Shown here in pieces: positions 33,611-42,457 of a stretch of 64,000 nt of DNA. Position numbers and translations under genes: made by a program. Origin of the DNA: Taishania sp965247975 (GTDB lineage: Bacteria > Bacteroidota > Bacteroidia > Flavobacteriales_D > Crocinitomicaceae); contig OZ252050.1 in NCBI GenBank assembly GCA_965247975.1, positions 1,426,001-1,490,000 on the forward strand. The letters run 5' to 3'. The notes beneath the pieces were generated by a model, which saw only the letters and a list, made by a program, of their open reading frames with translations, did not search any database and was not told the DNA's origin. Position 1 is the first letter of the stretch; each line of letters begins with the position of its first letter.

Positions 33611-35134
33611 ATGAAATTACTATTCGTTAAATTCATGGCTGTTTGTTTTTTGGTTTCTTGTGGAGCATCGAAAAATGAGGCTGTCAAAGAGATCCAAGTC
33701 CCTGAGAATATTTTGACTCATGACATTATTCATCGAAATGTCTTGGCGCCAGAAAATCAAGAGGATACTACAACTATTCATCTAGTCTACGCGTTCTATG
33801 AAAATCCAACATTGCCTTATATGAAAACAGTCAATGATTTGATAAAAGGTTATCTCGGAACGAACTGGATTTCAGAAGATTCGCCGCTTGAAGAACAAAT
33901 GAGTAAAAATTACGCGAGCGCCTTCGTTCAAGGCTTTGAAACTGAATATTTGTTAGCCAAAAAAGATTGGGAAGACATGCACCCATGGGAAATGGATATG
34001 GATTTGGTTGTGGATGATAAAACATTTAAAAACTACATTCAATGTAATTTTGCGAATTATTCTTACACAGGAGGGGCGCATGGAAATTCCAATGTTCAAT
34101 ACGCGGTTGTAGACAAAAAGAGTGGCAAAAGGCTCGATTTAAATGGGATTTGTACAAATCGAATAGAGTTAAATAAACGTGTTGAGAAAATATTTAGAAA
34201 AGAATACGAAATTCCTTCTGATCAAAGTTTTGAAGAATTTGGATTAAATTTTGAAAACAATACATTTAATGTTTCGGATAATTTCATTTTCGACTCTAAA
34301 AGCATAACATTCTTCTACAATCAATACGAAATTGGACCTTATTCGGCTGGAACTTTTTCAGTGTCTATTCCGATGAGTGAGGTTCAGGATTTATTCAGCA
34401 TATCATTTTTGATTTGTGACGTGCAAGTATGTTTTATGAAATTGATCATAATGCTTAATTGGAAGCAATTTTTACCGCTGTTTTGTTTTTTGATCATATC
34501 GAGCTTAATATGCGCGCAAGAAACTGAAACTTTTGCTCCTCTTTTAATGGAAAATAATAAACGGAATCTATTTGGTTTTGATACTGGACTTGGAATAAGC
34601 GGGATTTCTAAACGGCATGGACTTTTAAGTTATTCGACTCAAATAAGTTATGCGAGAATTTCAAAAAGAGGTGGTTGGTGGATTGAGCTGGGAGCAAGAT
34701 ATGCGCAACTAAGAGGGAAGTCTGACAAATTTCACATGCAAAGCTCGATTGCAAAGGATACATTTTATTACAATAATGAAGACTATTTGTTTTTAGAAAT
34801 ACCGATTAGTTTCAAAAGAGTAATTCATTTACGAAAAAACACAAGTTTGATTTTAGGTTTTAGTGTCTTTTATAGTTCATTTATTGAACATTATAGAACG
34901 ACAAGAGCCTACTTAAGTACTGATAACACTCAGATTAGTTCAACAAGAAAAAAAATGAATCCTAATAATTATTTCAAATTAGGAATGGAAACAGGGGTTG
35001 GTATTTCACAGAAAATTGGAGAAAAAACTTTTTTACTTGGAACACTCAATACAAACACACGTTTCGAATTGGATATTTTTGGTGATTCTTTTGGGTTTTT
35101 TAACGTCAATTTCGGTATAAGGCGACAATTTTAG
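33611..35134 (+). CDS. Lipoprotein joined in frame to an outer-membrane protein
   Basis: 507 residues from ATG 33611, four bases after the cdd stop. Part 1 (about 1-265): lipoprotein signal with lipobox VSC (MKLLFVKFMAVCFLVSCG) and an RsiV-like domain (DUF4163/DUF3298 pattern: TGGAHGN, IGPYSAGTFSVSIPMSEVQDL) which normally ends the family. Part 2 (from about 276): a second signal peptide (MLNWKQFLPLFCFLIIS...ICAQ) and a beta-barrel-like region ending FFNVNFGIRRQF. Two secretion signals in one chain are not functional, so the frame is probably two genes joined by loss of a stop (see the finding). Two separate products, 33611 to about 34419 and 34436/34451 to 35134, are likely the natural state. 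Confidence 0.7.
   Translation: MKLLFVKFMAVCFLVSCGASKNEAVKEIQVPENILTHDIIHRNVLAPENQEDTTTIHLVYAFYENPTLPYMKTVNDLIKGYLGTNWISEDSPLEEQMSKNYASAFVQGFETEYLLAKKDWEDMHPWEMDMDLVVDDKTFKNYIQCNFANYSYTGGAHGNSNVQYAVVDKKSGKRLDLNGICTNRIELNKRVEKIFRKEYEIPSDQSFEEFGLNFENNTFNVSDNFIFDSKSITFFYNQYEIGPYSAGTFSVSIPMSEVQDLFSISFLICDVQVCFMKLIIMLNWKQFLPLFCFLIISSLICAQETETFAPLLMENNKRNLFGFDTGLGISGISKRHGLLSYSTQISYARISKRGGWWIELGARYAQLRGKSDKFHMQSSIAKDTFYYNNEDYLFLEIPISFKRVIHLRKNTSLILGFSVFYSSFIEHYRTTRAYLSTDNTQISSTRKKMNPNNYFKLGMETGVGISQKIGEKTFLLGTLNTNTRFELDIFGDSFGFFNVNFGIRRQF
34436..35134 (+). other. Putative separate OMP gene inside the fused frame
   Basis: From ATG 34436 (or 34451) the frame encodes a signal peptide (MLNWKQFLPLFCFLIIS...) and about 205 residues of alternating hydrophobic strands ending in F, as in an outer-membrane barrel. 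It shares the reading frame of the lipoprotein before it, which suggests a frame-restoring or stop-removing change upstream. Confidence 0.55.
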
Positions 35135-35539
35135 TGGATTTTGATGTTGTTTCTGAATTTTCAAGATAAATTTTGTTTAAGTTTTGGATTAGCGAACAAA
35201 TGACGTTCAAGAAGAAAAATCGCTATATAAACGTGTTTTATGTTTATTGATATCATAGTATAAACTTGATTTTAATTGAAAGCAAATCGAGGAAAATTTT
35301 AAAATGTTAAAAAAATAAATTTTTAGAAGAAAGTCCATTTTTAGTGAATTTTAGAGCACTCAATTTAATAATGAGACGAAAAAGTATATTTTTATAAATC
35401 ACATAACCAGAAATTGATCCATTGCCATTTTCGGAATTAGGATTTTTCAATCATGTTAGCTTGCAAAATCAATAATTTAACCCCAACTTTTCCTTCTCAA
35501 TTATTTTTTTCTTACCTTGTTCTTCCAAATTTGGTTTAA
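35135..35539. other. Gene-free AT-rich stretch
   Basis: About 405 bases, strongly AT-rich with T/A runs, no open frame of note, no hairpin and no RNA signature. It holds the upstream control region of the AraC gene, including CCAAATTTGG 6 bases before its ATG, which is a near match (first T to C) to the -7 box. Confidence 0.45.
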
Positions 35540-36460
35540 ATGGCATCAAAAGCATTCTTGCAGGCTCCAGCGCTCACACATGAAAAATCACTAAAAACGT
35601 TGGTGGAAAATCGCACGGTTTTTACAATGGAAAATTGTGAGCTTAACATCTTTGAAACGTACCAACAATCAACATTGGTTCCATTGAAATTCAATGATTT
35701 GGTAGTGACTAGTATGTTGCGTGGAAAAAAGGTGATGCATTTATTCGACGAACCAGGATTTGATTATTTGCCCGGCGAAACAGTTGTTATTCCTGCCAAT
35801 GAAATCATGAAAATTGACTTTCCCGAAGCAAAAACCAACAATCCAACACAATGTTTGGCCTTGGCTATAGACCAATTCAAAATTACTGAAACATTGGATT
35901 TTTTGAATGATAAATATCCCAAAGAGGGAGGCGGAAAACTCTGGCAATTGAATGCCGAAAACTATTTCTTCTACAACAATGTGGAATTGGCGAATACCAT
36001 CAACAAACTCATCAAAGAGTGCATGAGTTCCAACATCACTAAAGATGCTATTGTCGATTTAACCTTGCAGGAACTTTTGATTCGTATCATTCAATCACAA
36101 AACGTTAAATCCATTGAAATTGGAACATCGGAACAATCGCACAATCCGATTCGTCAGGTCATCAAATTCATTCATAGTCACTTGACAGAAGGGGTCGACT
36201 TGAAACGAATGAGTGAAGAAGTTGGGATGAGTCAAACAAGTTTTTACCGATATTTTAAGCGGGAATTGGGAATGAGTCCCTTGGAATTTATCATCAATGA
36301 GAAAATCAAATTTGCCAAACAATTATTGAAAGATCAACAAATTCATATCAACGAAGTGGGATACATGGCAGGTTTTTCGGATTGCAATTATTTTATTCGC
36401 TTGTTTAAGAAATACGAGGGAATTACACCAAAACAGTATCAATTGTTGTACATCAGCTAA
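35540..36460 (+). CDS. AraC-family transcription regulator
   Basis: 306 residues. The N-terminal part is a cupin-like AraC_N sensor (GETVVIPANEIMKIDFPEA). The C-terminal ~100 residues (VDLKRMSEEVGMSQTSFYRYF and INEVGYMAGFSDCNYFIRLFKK) hold two helix-turn-helix motifs. It lies upstream of and convergent to a DUF779 gene and an aldehyde dehydrogenase, a common arrangement in which the AraC-type protein controls aldehyde detoxification. Target sites were not located. Confidence 0.9.
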   Translation: MASKAFLQAPALTHEKSLKTLVENRTVFTMENCELNIFETYQQSTLVPLKFNDLVVTSMLRGKKVMHLFDEPGFDYLPGETVVIPANEIMKIDFPEAKTNNPTQCLALAIDQFKITETLDFLNDKYPKEGGGKLWQLNAENYFFYNNVELANTINKLIKECMSSNITKDAIVDLTLQELLIRIIQSQNVKSIEIGTSEQSHNPIRQVIKFIHSHLTEGVDLKRMSEEVGMSQTSFYRYFKRELGMSPLEFIINEKIKFAKQLLKDQQIHINEVGYMAGFSDCNYFIRLFKKYEGITPKQYQLLYIS

Positions 36461-36475
36461 TTTTTCACCGAAAAT

Positions 36476-36940
36476 ATGATAGGAGAGATCAAAAAATCCA
36501 CGAAATGTTTAGTTCTTTTGATTCTGATTTCATTTGGGACAAACGTCAATGCACAAACGGAAAACAGCAAATCTGAAATCGAAGAAATCACCGAAACAAT
36601 TATGAATTACATTGATGGGACGGCAAATGGCGATCTTGAAAAATTACGCAAAGCGTTTCATCCGGATTTTAATTTGTATTCCGTTACCAAAGAAGACAGT
36701 TTAAGAATTTGGAAAGGTCAGGATTACATTGGAGGAATAAAACCAGGAGAAAAAGCGAACCGCGTTGGACGCATTATTTCAATTGATTTTGAAAAAGATG
36801 CAGCCATTGCAAAAGCTGAAATTTTAATTCCTAATTGGCGAATTTTTACAGATTATTTCTTGTTGTTGAAATATGAAGGATCTTGGAAAATCGTGCAAAA
36901 GAGTTACACATGGCTTGAGATACCTAAGGCAGAAAATTAG
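36476..36940 (+). CDS. NTF2-like secreted protein
   Basis: 154 residues. Signal peptide (about 1-25, LVLLILISFGTNVNA), then an NTF2/DUF4440-like cone with IMNYIDGTANGDLEKLRKAFHPDFNLYS. The C-terminal strand (YFLLLKYEGSWKIVQKSYTW) is typical of the putative lumazine-binding group. The gene follows the AraC gene by 15 bases and is co-transcribed. Ligand and role are unknown. Confidence 0.85.
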   Translation: MIGEIKKSTKCLVLLILISFGTNVNAQTENSKSEIEEITETIMNYIDGTANGDLEKLRKAFHPDFNLYSVTKEDSLRIWKGQDYIGGIKPGEKANRVGRIISIDFEKDAAIAKAEILIPNWRIFTDYFLLLKYEGSWKIVQKSYTWLEIPKAEN

Positions 36941-36995
36941 TTCTGAAGTAAAAGTTGACTTGCATTGAGTGAATGAGAGAACTATATTAATCTTA

Positions 36996-37370
36996 TCAAT
37001 CTTCCACAAACTTCAAAGGTGATAATTGCCTTAATTCTTCTTCGGTAAACATGCGAGACTGCGTTAAAAAGCGATAACCCATCGGAATTTCAAGCGAAAA
37101 ACTTGATCCCATTCCTTTTGTCACGTGAATGGTTAAGTGTGTAAATTTCCAGTATTCGAATTGATCTTTGTTCATCCAAAATTCACATCCTTCAATTTCT
37201 CCAAGGCAAACATCGCTTTGCCCTAAACGAAATTCGCCCTTTTCAAAGCACATTGGTTGTGACCCATCACAGCAGCCACCGCTTTGGTGAAACATCAATT
37301 CGCCGTATTTCTCTTTGAGCTGATGCACCAAGGCAATCGCTTCTGGTGTTATGGAGACTCTATCTGTCAT
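36996..37370 (-). CDS. DUF779 protein
   Basis: 124 residues, rich in Cys (QSGGCCDGSQPMC, DVCLGEIEGC) with the DUF779 ending (GSSFSLEIPMGYRFLTQSRMF). DUF779 proteins are encoded next to aldehyde dehydrogenases of the acetaldehyde type in many bacteria, and the same is seen here (aldehyde dehydrogenase upstream on the same strand). Biochemical role not established; a metal-binding helper is plausible. Confidence 0.85.
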   Translation of the reverse strand: MTDRVSITPEAIALVHQLKEKYGELMFHQSGGCCDGSQPMCFEKGEFRLGQSDVCLGEIEGCEFWMNKDQFEYWKFTHLTIHVTKGMGSSFSLEIPMGYRFLTQSRMFTEEELRQLSPLKFVED

Positions 37371-37445
37371 TTTTTTATTTTAATTCAATTATTGTTTAAT
37401 TGGATTGCCGTTGTTCGAAGTGACGAATGAATCATTCAATATAAA

Positions 37446-37474
37446 ACAAAACCCGACCTATCTCCAAGTCAGGC
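37446..37474 (-). terminator. Terminator after the aldehyde dehydrogenase
   Basis: On the minus strand CCTGAC (37473-37468) pairs with GTCGGG (37457-37452, one T-G pair), followed by TTTTG. It lies just past the aldehyde dehydrogenase stop (37497) and before the DUF779 gene. Confidence 0.65.
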
Positions 37475-37496
37475 TTTGTTCTAAAATAATGCTTCG

Positions 37497-38999
37497 TTAA
37501 AAGAATCCTAATTTGTTTTTGTCATATGAAATCAACATATTTTTTGTTTGCGTATAATGTGCCAACATCATTTTATGATTTTCGCGACCAAATCCTGATT
37601 TTTTATATCCACCAAAAGTAGCGTGTGCGGGGTAAGCATGGTAATTATTCACCCAAACACGTCCCACTTGAATCGCACGTGGAACTTGGTATAACTGGTG
37701 TGAATCTCTAGTCCAAACACCTGCACCTAAACCATACATCGTATCGTTTGCAATTTCAATCGCTTCTTCAACTGTCTTGAATGTTGTCACACAAGTCACT
37801 GGACCAAAAATTTCTTCCTGGAAAATGCGCATTTTGTTGTGTCCTTTAAAAATCGTTGGTTGAATGTAATATCCTTCAGCCAATTCGCCGTCCAATTTGT
37901 TGACTTCACCACCACAAAGTACTTCAGCTCCTTCTTCTTTTCCAATTTTCAAATAAGACTGAATTTTCTCGTATTGGTCGTTTGAAGATTGCGCTCCCAT
38001 CATTGTTGTTCCATCAAGAGGATGTCCCATTTTGATGGCTTTCGTGCGTTGAATCACACGCTCCATAAATTTGTCATAGATGTCTTCTTGCACCAAAATA
38101 CGCGATGGACAAGTACAAACTTCACCTTGGTTCAAGGCAAACAATACAGCTCCTTCCACTGCTTTATCGAAAAATTCGTCATCTGCATCAGCAACTGAAG
38201 AAAAGAAAATGTTTGGCGATTTCCCACCCAATTCCATTGTTACTGGCACCAAATTTTCGGACGCATATTGCATGATCAAACGACCTGTTGTTGTTTCACC
38301 TGTGAACGAAACTTTCGCAACTCGATCTGATTGAGCCAACGGTTTGCCTGCTTCTAATCCAAATCCTGTGATTACATTCAAAACACCTGGAGGTAATAAA
38401 TCGTGTATCAATTCCAACATAACCATAATCGATGTTGGAGTTTGCTCGGCTGGTTTAACCACGCAACAATTTCCTGCTGCCAAGGCTGGAGCAATTTTCC
38501 ATGTTGCCATCAAAAGTGGGAAATTCCAAGGAATAATTTGAGCAACAACACCCAATGGCTCATTCAAACAAATACTCACTGTGTTTTCATCGTGTTCTGA
38601 AATGCTGCTTTCATCCGCGCGAATAACACCAGCGAAGTAACGAAAGTGATCAATCACCAAAGGTAAATCTGCTGCTCTGGTTTCTCGGATAGCTTTTCCA
38701 TTGTCAATTGACTCGACAATTGCCAAATATTCCAAGTTTTCTTCAATACGATCGGCTATTTTATTTAGCAAATTGCTTCTATATGCTGCGGATGTTTTCC
38801 CCCACGTCTTAAAAGCCGCATGTGCAGCGTCTAGGGCAGCATCTACGTCTTCCTTGGTTGAACGTGCAGCGCTTGTAAAAACTTTTCCGTCAATAGGTGA
38901 AATGTTATCAAAATATTCTCCCTTTTTTGGGCCAACAAACTTTCCACCAATGAAGTTGTCGTATTTCGCTTTAAATTGAGGTCTTTGTGCAGTACTCAT
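37497..38999 (-). CDS. Aldehyde dehydrogenase (acetaldehyde/ExaC-like)
   Basis: 500 residues. The NAD-binding region has IPWNFPLLM (near 156) and FTGETTTGR (near 232). The catalytic Glu256 is in TMELGGKSPN and the nucleophile Cys295 in NQGEVCTCPSR. Reaction: aldehyde + NAD+ to carboxylate. The CTCPSR sequence and the DUF779 neighbour point to the AldA/ExaC group active on acetaldehyde or chloroacetaldehyde. The AraC gene about 3 kb away probably regulates it. Cytosolic. Confidence 0.95.
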   Translation of the reverse strand: MSTAQRPQFKAKYDNFIGGKFVGPKKGEYFDNISPIDGKVFTSAARSTKEDVDAALDAAHAAFKTWGKTSAAYRSNLLNKIADRIEENLEYLAIVESIDNGKAIRETRAADLPLVIDHFRYFAGVIRADESSISEHDENTVSICLNEPLGVVAQIIPWNFPLLMATWKIAPALAAGNCCVVKPAEQTPTSIMVMLELIHDLLPPGVLNVITGFGLEAGKPLAQSDRVAKVSFTGETTTGRLIMQYASENLVPVTMELGGKSPNIFFSSVADADDEFFDKAVEGAVLFALNQGEVCTCPSRILVQEDIYDKFMERVIQRTKAIKMGHPLDGTTMMGAQSSNDQYEKIQSYLKIGKEEGAEVLCGGEVNKLDGELAEGYYIQPTIFKGHNKMRIFQEEIFGPVTCVTTFKTVEEAIEIANDTMYGLGAGVWTRDSHQLYQVPRAIQVGRVWVNNYHAYPAHATFGGYKKSGFGRENHKMMLAHYTQTKNMLISYDKNKLGFF

Positions 39000-39268
39000 C
39001 GTTTTATATTTTTAGAATTATGAAATCAAAAGTATGCGCGAACTCAAAAAATGCATAGCACATTTCAACCAAATGATAGCACAAAATTGATGGGGGAGAA
39101 AATTCCCTCGGTAGAAGAGGCAAAATCTTTTCTAATTTGTTTTTTCTTAACTTGTATTGAAAGTCAATTATTTTGATTTTCATATTGCTATTGATTATCA
39201 TACTAAGTAGCATTATATTTGATTAATCTTCACTTTTCCGTCTGACATTTTATTACTAAATTTAAACT

Positions 39269-40078
39269 ATGAAAATCCCCCAAATCCTAATACTGTTTGT
39301 TGGCGTTGCGCTATTGACTTCGCTAATTCCGCAAACAACGGATCCAATTCCTGAACACGAGACATTCACCATCCAATCTGATTTGCTTGGAGAAACCCGA
39401 ACCATCAACGTTTGGATACCTACGAGTTACAAAACAGAGGCGTCCAAGTTGCCTGTAATGTACATGCTCGACGGTGGTTTGCAGGAAGATTTTCCGCATG
39501 TGGCAGCCACAGTTGAAGCAATGATTGCAGCTCAAAAAATAAAGCCAATCATTTTAGTGGGCATTGAGAATACGCAACGCAGAAGGGATTTGACAGGTTT
39601 CACATCCGTAGAAAAAGACAAAAAAATCGCACCGATTGTAGGTGGTTCAGAGAAATTCAGAAATTTTATTTCCCAAGAATTGCTTCCCGAAATTGAAAAA
39701 CGGTATCAAACAACTTCCGAACGCACCATCATCGGCGAATCGCTTGCTGGACTTTTTGTTATCGAAACTATGTTTTTAAAACCAGAAATGTTTGATCGCT
39801 ACATTGCTTTTGATCCTTCATTATGGTGGAACGATAAGCACTTGGTAAAAACAGCAAAAGAGCATTTGAGTCATTTTCCCAAATCTCAAAAAACGCTTTG
39901 GTTTGCGGGATCTAGCGCAAAGGATATTTATAAAAACACCCAAAAATTAGCAAAATTATTTCAAGAACTGAACATTTCTAATCTGACATGGAATTATTCA
40001 CCGGAGAAAAAAGAAAAACACAACACCATTTTTAGAGCCACCAAGGAGAAAGCGATCAGCTGGGCGTTGAATCATTAA
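39269..40078 (+). CDS. Secreted alpha/beta esterase (esterase D-like)
   Basis: 269 residues. Signal peptide (ILFVGVALLTSLIPQ), then an alpha/beta hydrolase of the esterase D / IroE type: the RTINVWIPTSYK strand, LPVMYMLDGG, and the nucleophile in GESLAG (near residue 158). The C-terminal His is in EKKEKHNTIF. Such enzymes cut esters or siderophores in the periplasm; the substrate is not known. Confidence 0.85.
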   Translation: MKIPQILILFVGVALLTSLIPQTTDPIPEHETFTIQSDLLGETRTINVWIPTSYKTEASKLPVMYMLDGGLQEDFPHVAATVEAMIAAQKIKPIILVGIENTQRRRDLTGFTSVEKDKKIAPIVGGSEKFRNFISQELLPEIEKRYQTTSERTIIGESLAGLFVIETMFLKPEMFDRYIAFDPSLWWNDKHLVKTAKEHLSHFPKSQKTLWFAGSSAKDIYKNTQKLAKLFQELNISNLTWNYSPEKKEKHNTIFRATKEKAISWALNH

Positions 40079-40436
40079 ACAATTTAGGATTCATTTTCGA
40101 CTTGTCGGAAATATCCGTAATTCATGAAAGTGCTTTATTATTCATAATTGCAAAGGTATCCATGCGTTGTGGTAAAAAAATGTTATTGCCACGGATGCAC
40201 GGATCAAAAGTGACAAATACAAACAAATGATCTTCACATTTGGGATTCATTTTCGACTTGTAGGAAATAACCGTTTAATTCATGAAAATGTTTTTATTAT
40301 TCAAAAGTGCAGAGTTATCCATGCGTTGTGGCAAAAAAAATAGCCACAGATTTCCATATAAATTGTCTTTTGTTAGTAATTAATCCATTTCCTGAAATCC
40401 TTGAACTGATTTTTCCGCAATGCAGAATCAATTCCT
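40079..40436. other. Gene-free stretch with a direct repeat
   Basis: About 360 bases without a supported gene. It is mostly filled by two copies of a repeat (listed separately) and the CBS promoter region at its end. Confidence 0.5.
40087..40350. repeat. Two-copy direct repeat, 156-bp period, with hairpin
   Basis: Copy 1 is 40087-40198, copy 2 is 40243-40350. Both start GGATTCATTTTCGACTTGT, share AATTCATGAAA and the segment ATCCATGCGTTGTGG, and end with a small hairpin (GTGG/CCAC in copy 1, GTGGC/GCCAC in copy 2). The copies have diverged, with the paired bases kept. The part GCCACGGATGCACGGAT resembles REP-like sequences seen in other genomes. Confidence 0.75.
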
Positions 40437-40444
40437 TATCTTTG
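40437..40444 (+). promoter_or_regulatory. -7 box (TATCTTTG) of the CBS gene
   Basis: TATCTTTG matches TAnnTTTG and ends 16 bases before the ATG at 40461. Confidence 0.6.
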
Positions 40445-40460
40445 CCAAAATTTAAAATTG

Positions 40461-41822
40461 ATGAAATTCTACAACAATATTCTCGAAACTATTGGTAACA
40501 CGCCACTTGTGAAATTGAACAAAATTGCCAAAGATGTAAGTGCAACTGTTTTAGCAAAAGTCGAGACCACAAATCCAGGTAATTCCGTGAAAGACCGCAT
40601 GGCGGTGAAAATGATTGAAGATGCCGAAAAAGCTGGACTTTTGAAACCGGGAGGCACAATTATCGAAGGAACTTCAGGAAATACAGGAATGGGATTAGCA
40701 TTGGTTGCAATCATCAAAGGATATAAATTGATTTGTGTGTTGAATGACAAACAATCCAAAGAAAAAATGGATATTTTGCGCGCTGTTGGTGCTGAAGTAG
40801 TTGTTTGCCCGACAGCAGTTGAACCCACGGATCCTCGCTCTTACTATCAGGTTTCACGAAGATTGGCTTCTGAAACACCTAATTCGTGGTACGTAAACCA
40901 ATACGATAATTTGTCGAATCGTCAAGCGCATTACGAATCTACTGGACCTGAAATTTGGGAACAAACGGAAGGGAAAATCACCCATTTTGTAGTAGGAGTT
41001 GGAACAGGAGGAACGATTTCTGGTGTTGGGAAATATTTAAAAGAAAAAAATCCAAACATCAAAATTTGGGGTATCGATACTTACGGTTCGGTGTTCAAAA
41101 AATACAAGGAAACAGGCATTTTTGATGAAAATGAAATTTATCCTTACATCACGGAAGGAATTGGAGAAGACATTCTACCAGCAAATGTTGATTTTGACAT
41201 CATCGATTTATTTGAAAAAGTAACCGACAAAGATGCCGCAGTTTATACGCGTAAATTGGCGCGCGAAGAAGGGATTTTTGTTGGTAATTCAGCTGGTTCT
41301 GCAATCAAAGGTATATTGCAATTGAAGGATGAATTAAAACCTGAAGATGTTGTTGTGGTTCTATTCCATGATCATGGTTCGCGTTATGTTGGTAAAATCT
41401 TTAACGATGATTGGATGCGTGAACGTGGATTCTTGGACGAAAATATCAAAACTGCTGCTGATTTAGTGGCTAAACATGAAGACAAACCATTGATTTCGCT
41501 TTATGCTGAAGAATTGGTTTCGCATGCCATCGCTAAAATTAGAAAATTTGATATTTCTCAAATTCCAGTGATGAAAGATGGGAAATTTGTTGGTTCTATC
41601 GATGAAAGTAAATTGTTCCAGACCTTGGTGGATCATCCCGAAATGAAAGATGCACCTTTGTCTTCCATCATGAACGATGCGTATCCAGTTGTAAAAGAAG
41701 CGACAACACTTGAAGAAATTTCGAAGTTGATTTCAAAAAATACGCCAGCTGTTTTGGTGGAATTAGCCAATGGAAATTACCACATCGTCACAAAATTTGA
41801 CATTATTTCGGCAATGGCTTAG
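40461..41822 (+). CDS. Cystathionine beta-synthase with CBS domains
   Basis: 453 residues. The first ~320 form a PLP-dependent synthase: NTPLVKLN, PLP Lys44 in NPGNSVKDRM, phosphate loop GTSGNTGMG, GTGGTISGVG. The C-terminal ~110 residues carry a pair of CBS domains (SQIPVMKDGKFVGSI; AVLVELANGNYHIVTKFD). This fusion is the cystathionine beta-synthase architecture (L-serine + L-homocysteine to cystathionine); cysteine synthase activity is possible, as the bacterial group is mixed. Own promoter. Its 3' end overlaps the next (convergent) gene by 4 bases. Confidence 0.9.
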   Translation: MKFYNNILETIGNTPLVKLNKIAKDVSATVLAKVETTNPGNSVKDRMAVKMIEDAEKAGLLKPGGTIIEGTSGNTGMGLALVAIIKGYKLICVLNDKQSKEKMDILRAVGAEVVVCPTAVEPTDPRSYYQVSRRLASETPNSWYVNQYDNLSNRQAHYESTGPEIWEQTEGKITHFVVGVGTGGTISGVGKYLKEKNPNIKIWGIDTYGSVFKKYKETGIFDENEIYPYITEGIGEDILPANVDFDIIDLFEKVTDKDAAVYTRKLAREEGIFVGNSAGSAIKGILQLKDELKPEDVVVVLFHDHGSRYVGKIFNDDWMRERGFLDENIKTAADLVAKHEDKPLISLYAEELVSHAIAKIRKFDISQIPVMKDGKFVGSIDESKLFQTLVDHPEMKDAPLSSIMNDAYPVVKEATTLEEISKLISKNTPAVLVELANGNYHIVTKFDIISAMA

Positions 41823-42457
41823 TGATTGTATTTCAAAATCTCTTTAAACTCACTTAAAATAAGCGCAGTTGCTCCCCAAACATCTTTGTCGTTCAAAGCA
41901 AAGTAAGGAACGTTTTTAAGTTTCATGCCAGTCGACAATTCGATTGCTTTGTTTCGCGTATTTCCATCATCGATGAGGTCAGTGATTAAAGGCGAAAAAA
42001 TGGATTCAACTTCTCGCGTGTCAGGTCGAAAATGCGGTTCGCTATCCAAAACATAAAGAAATGGTTCGATGATGAATTTGCTCACAGGAATAAAAACAGT
42101 TGTCAATTTTCCAACTAGCTGATTTTGATTGAGTTCTACGCCAATTTCTTCGAACGTTTCTCTTCGAGCGGTGAACTCCAAATCTAAATCTGATTCTTCC
42201 TTTTTTCCTCCAGGAAAGCTGATTTGACCGCTATGATTTCCTTCGTATGTTGGTCTTTGGATAAGAACAAAAGAAAAGCCTGAAACGCTTGGATAGCAAA
42301 TTAAGGCAACGGCAGAATGTCTGTAATCATGAATGTTTGAAATCGTCGAGATGTCAATAGGTCGATTAATCGGCGACATTTTTTCGTGGGCTTTTGCGCC
42401 CGGTAATTCCTTGTCGAAAGCAGATTTTATACGCTGTAAAAATTCCTCTTTTTGCAT
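41819..42457 (-). CDS. CoA pyrophosphatase-like NUDIX hydrolase
   Basis: 212 residues from ATG 42457. The NUDIX box reads GGKKEESDLDLEFTARRETFEEIG, and the upstream segment with VLIQRPTYEGNHSGQISFPGGK is the NudL / CoA-diphosphatase pattern (SGQISFPGG). Expected reaction: CoA to 3',5'-ADP and 4'-phosphopantetheine. It is coupled to the upstream lipoprotein gene (TGATG). Confidence 0.9.
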   Translation of the reverse strand: MQKEEFLQRIKSAFDKELPGAKAHEKMSPINRPIDISTISNIHDYRHSAVALICYPSVSGFSFVLIQRPTYEGNHSGQISFPGGKKEESDLDLEFTARRETFEEIGVELNQNQLVGKLTTVFIPVSKFIIEPFLYVLDSEPHFRPDTREVESIFSPLITDLIDDGNTRNKAIELSTGMKLKNVPYFALNDKDVWGATALILSEFKEILKYNH

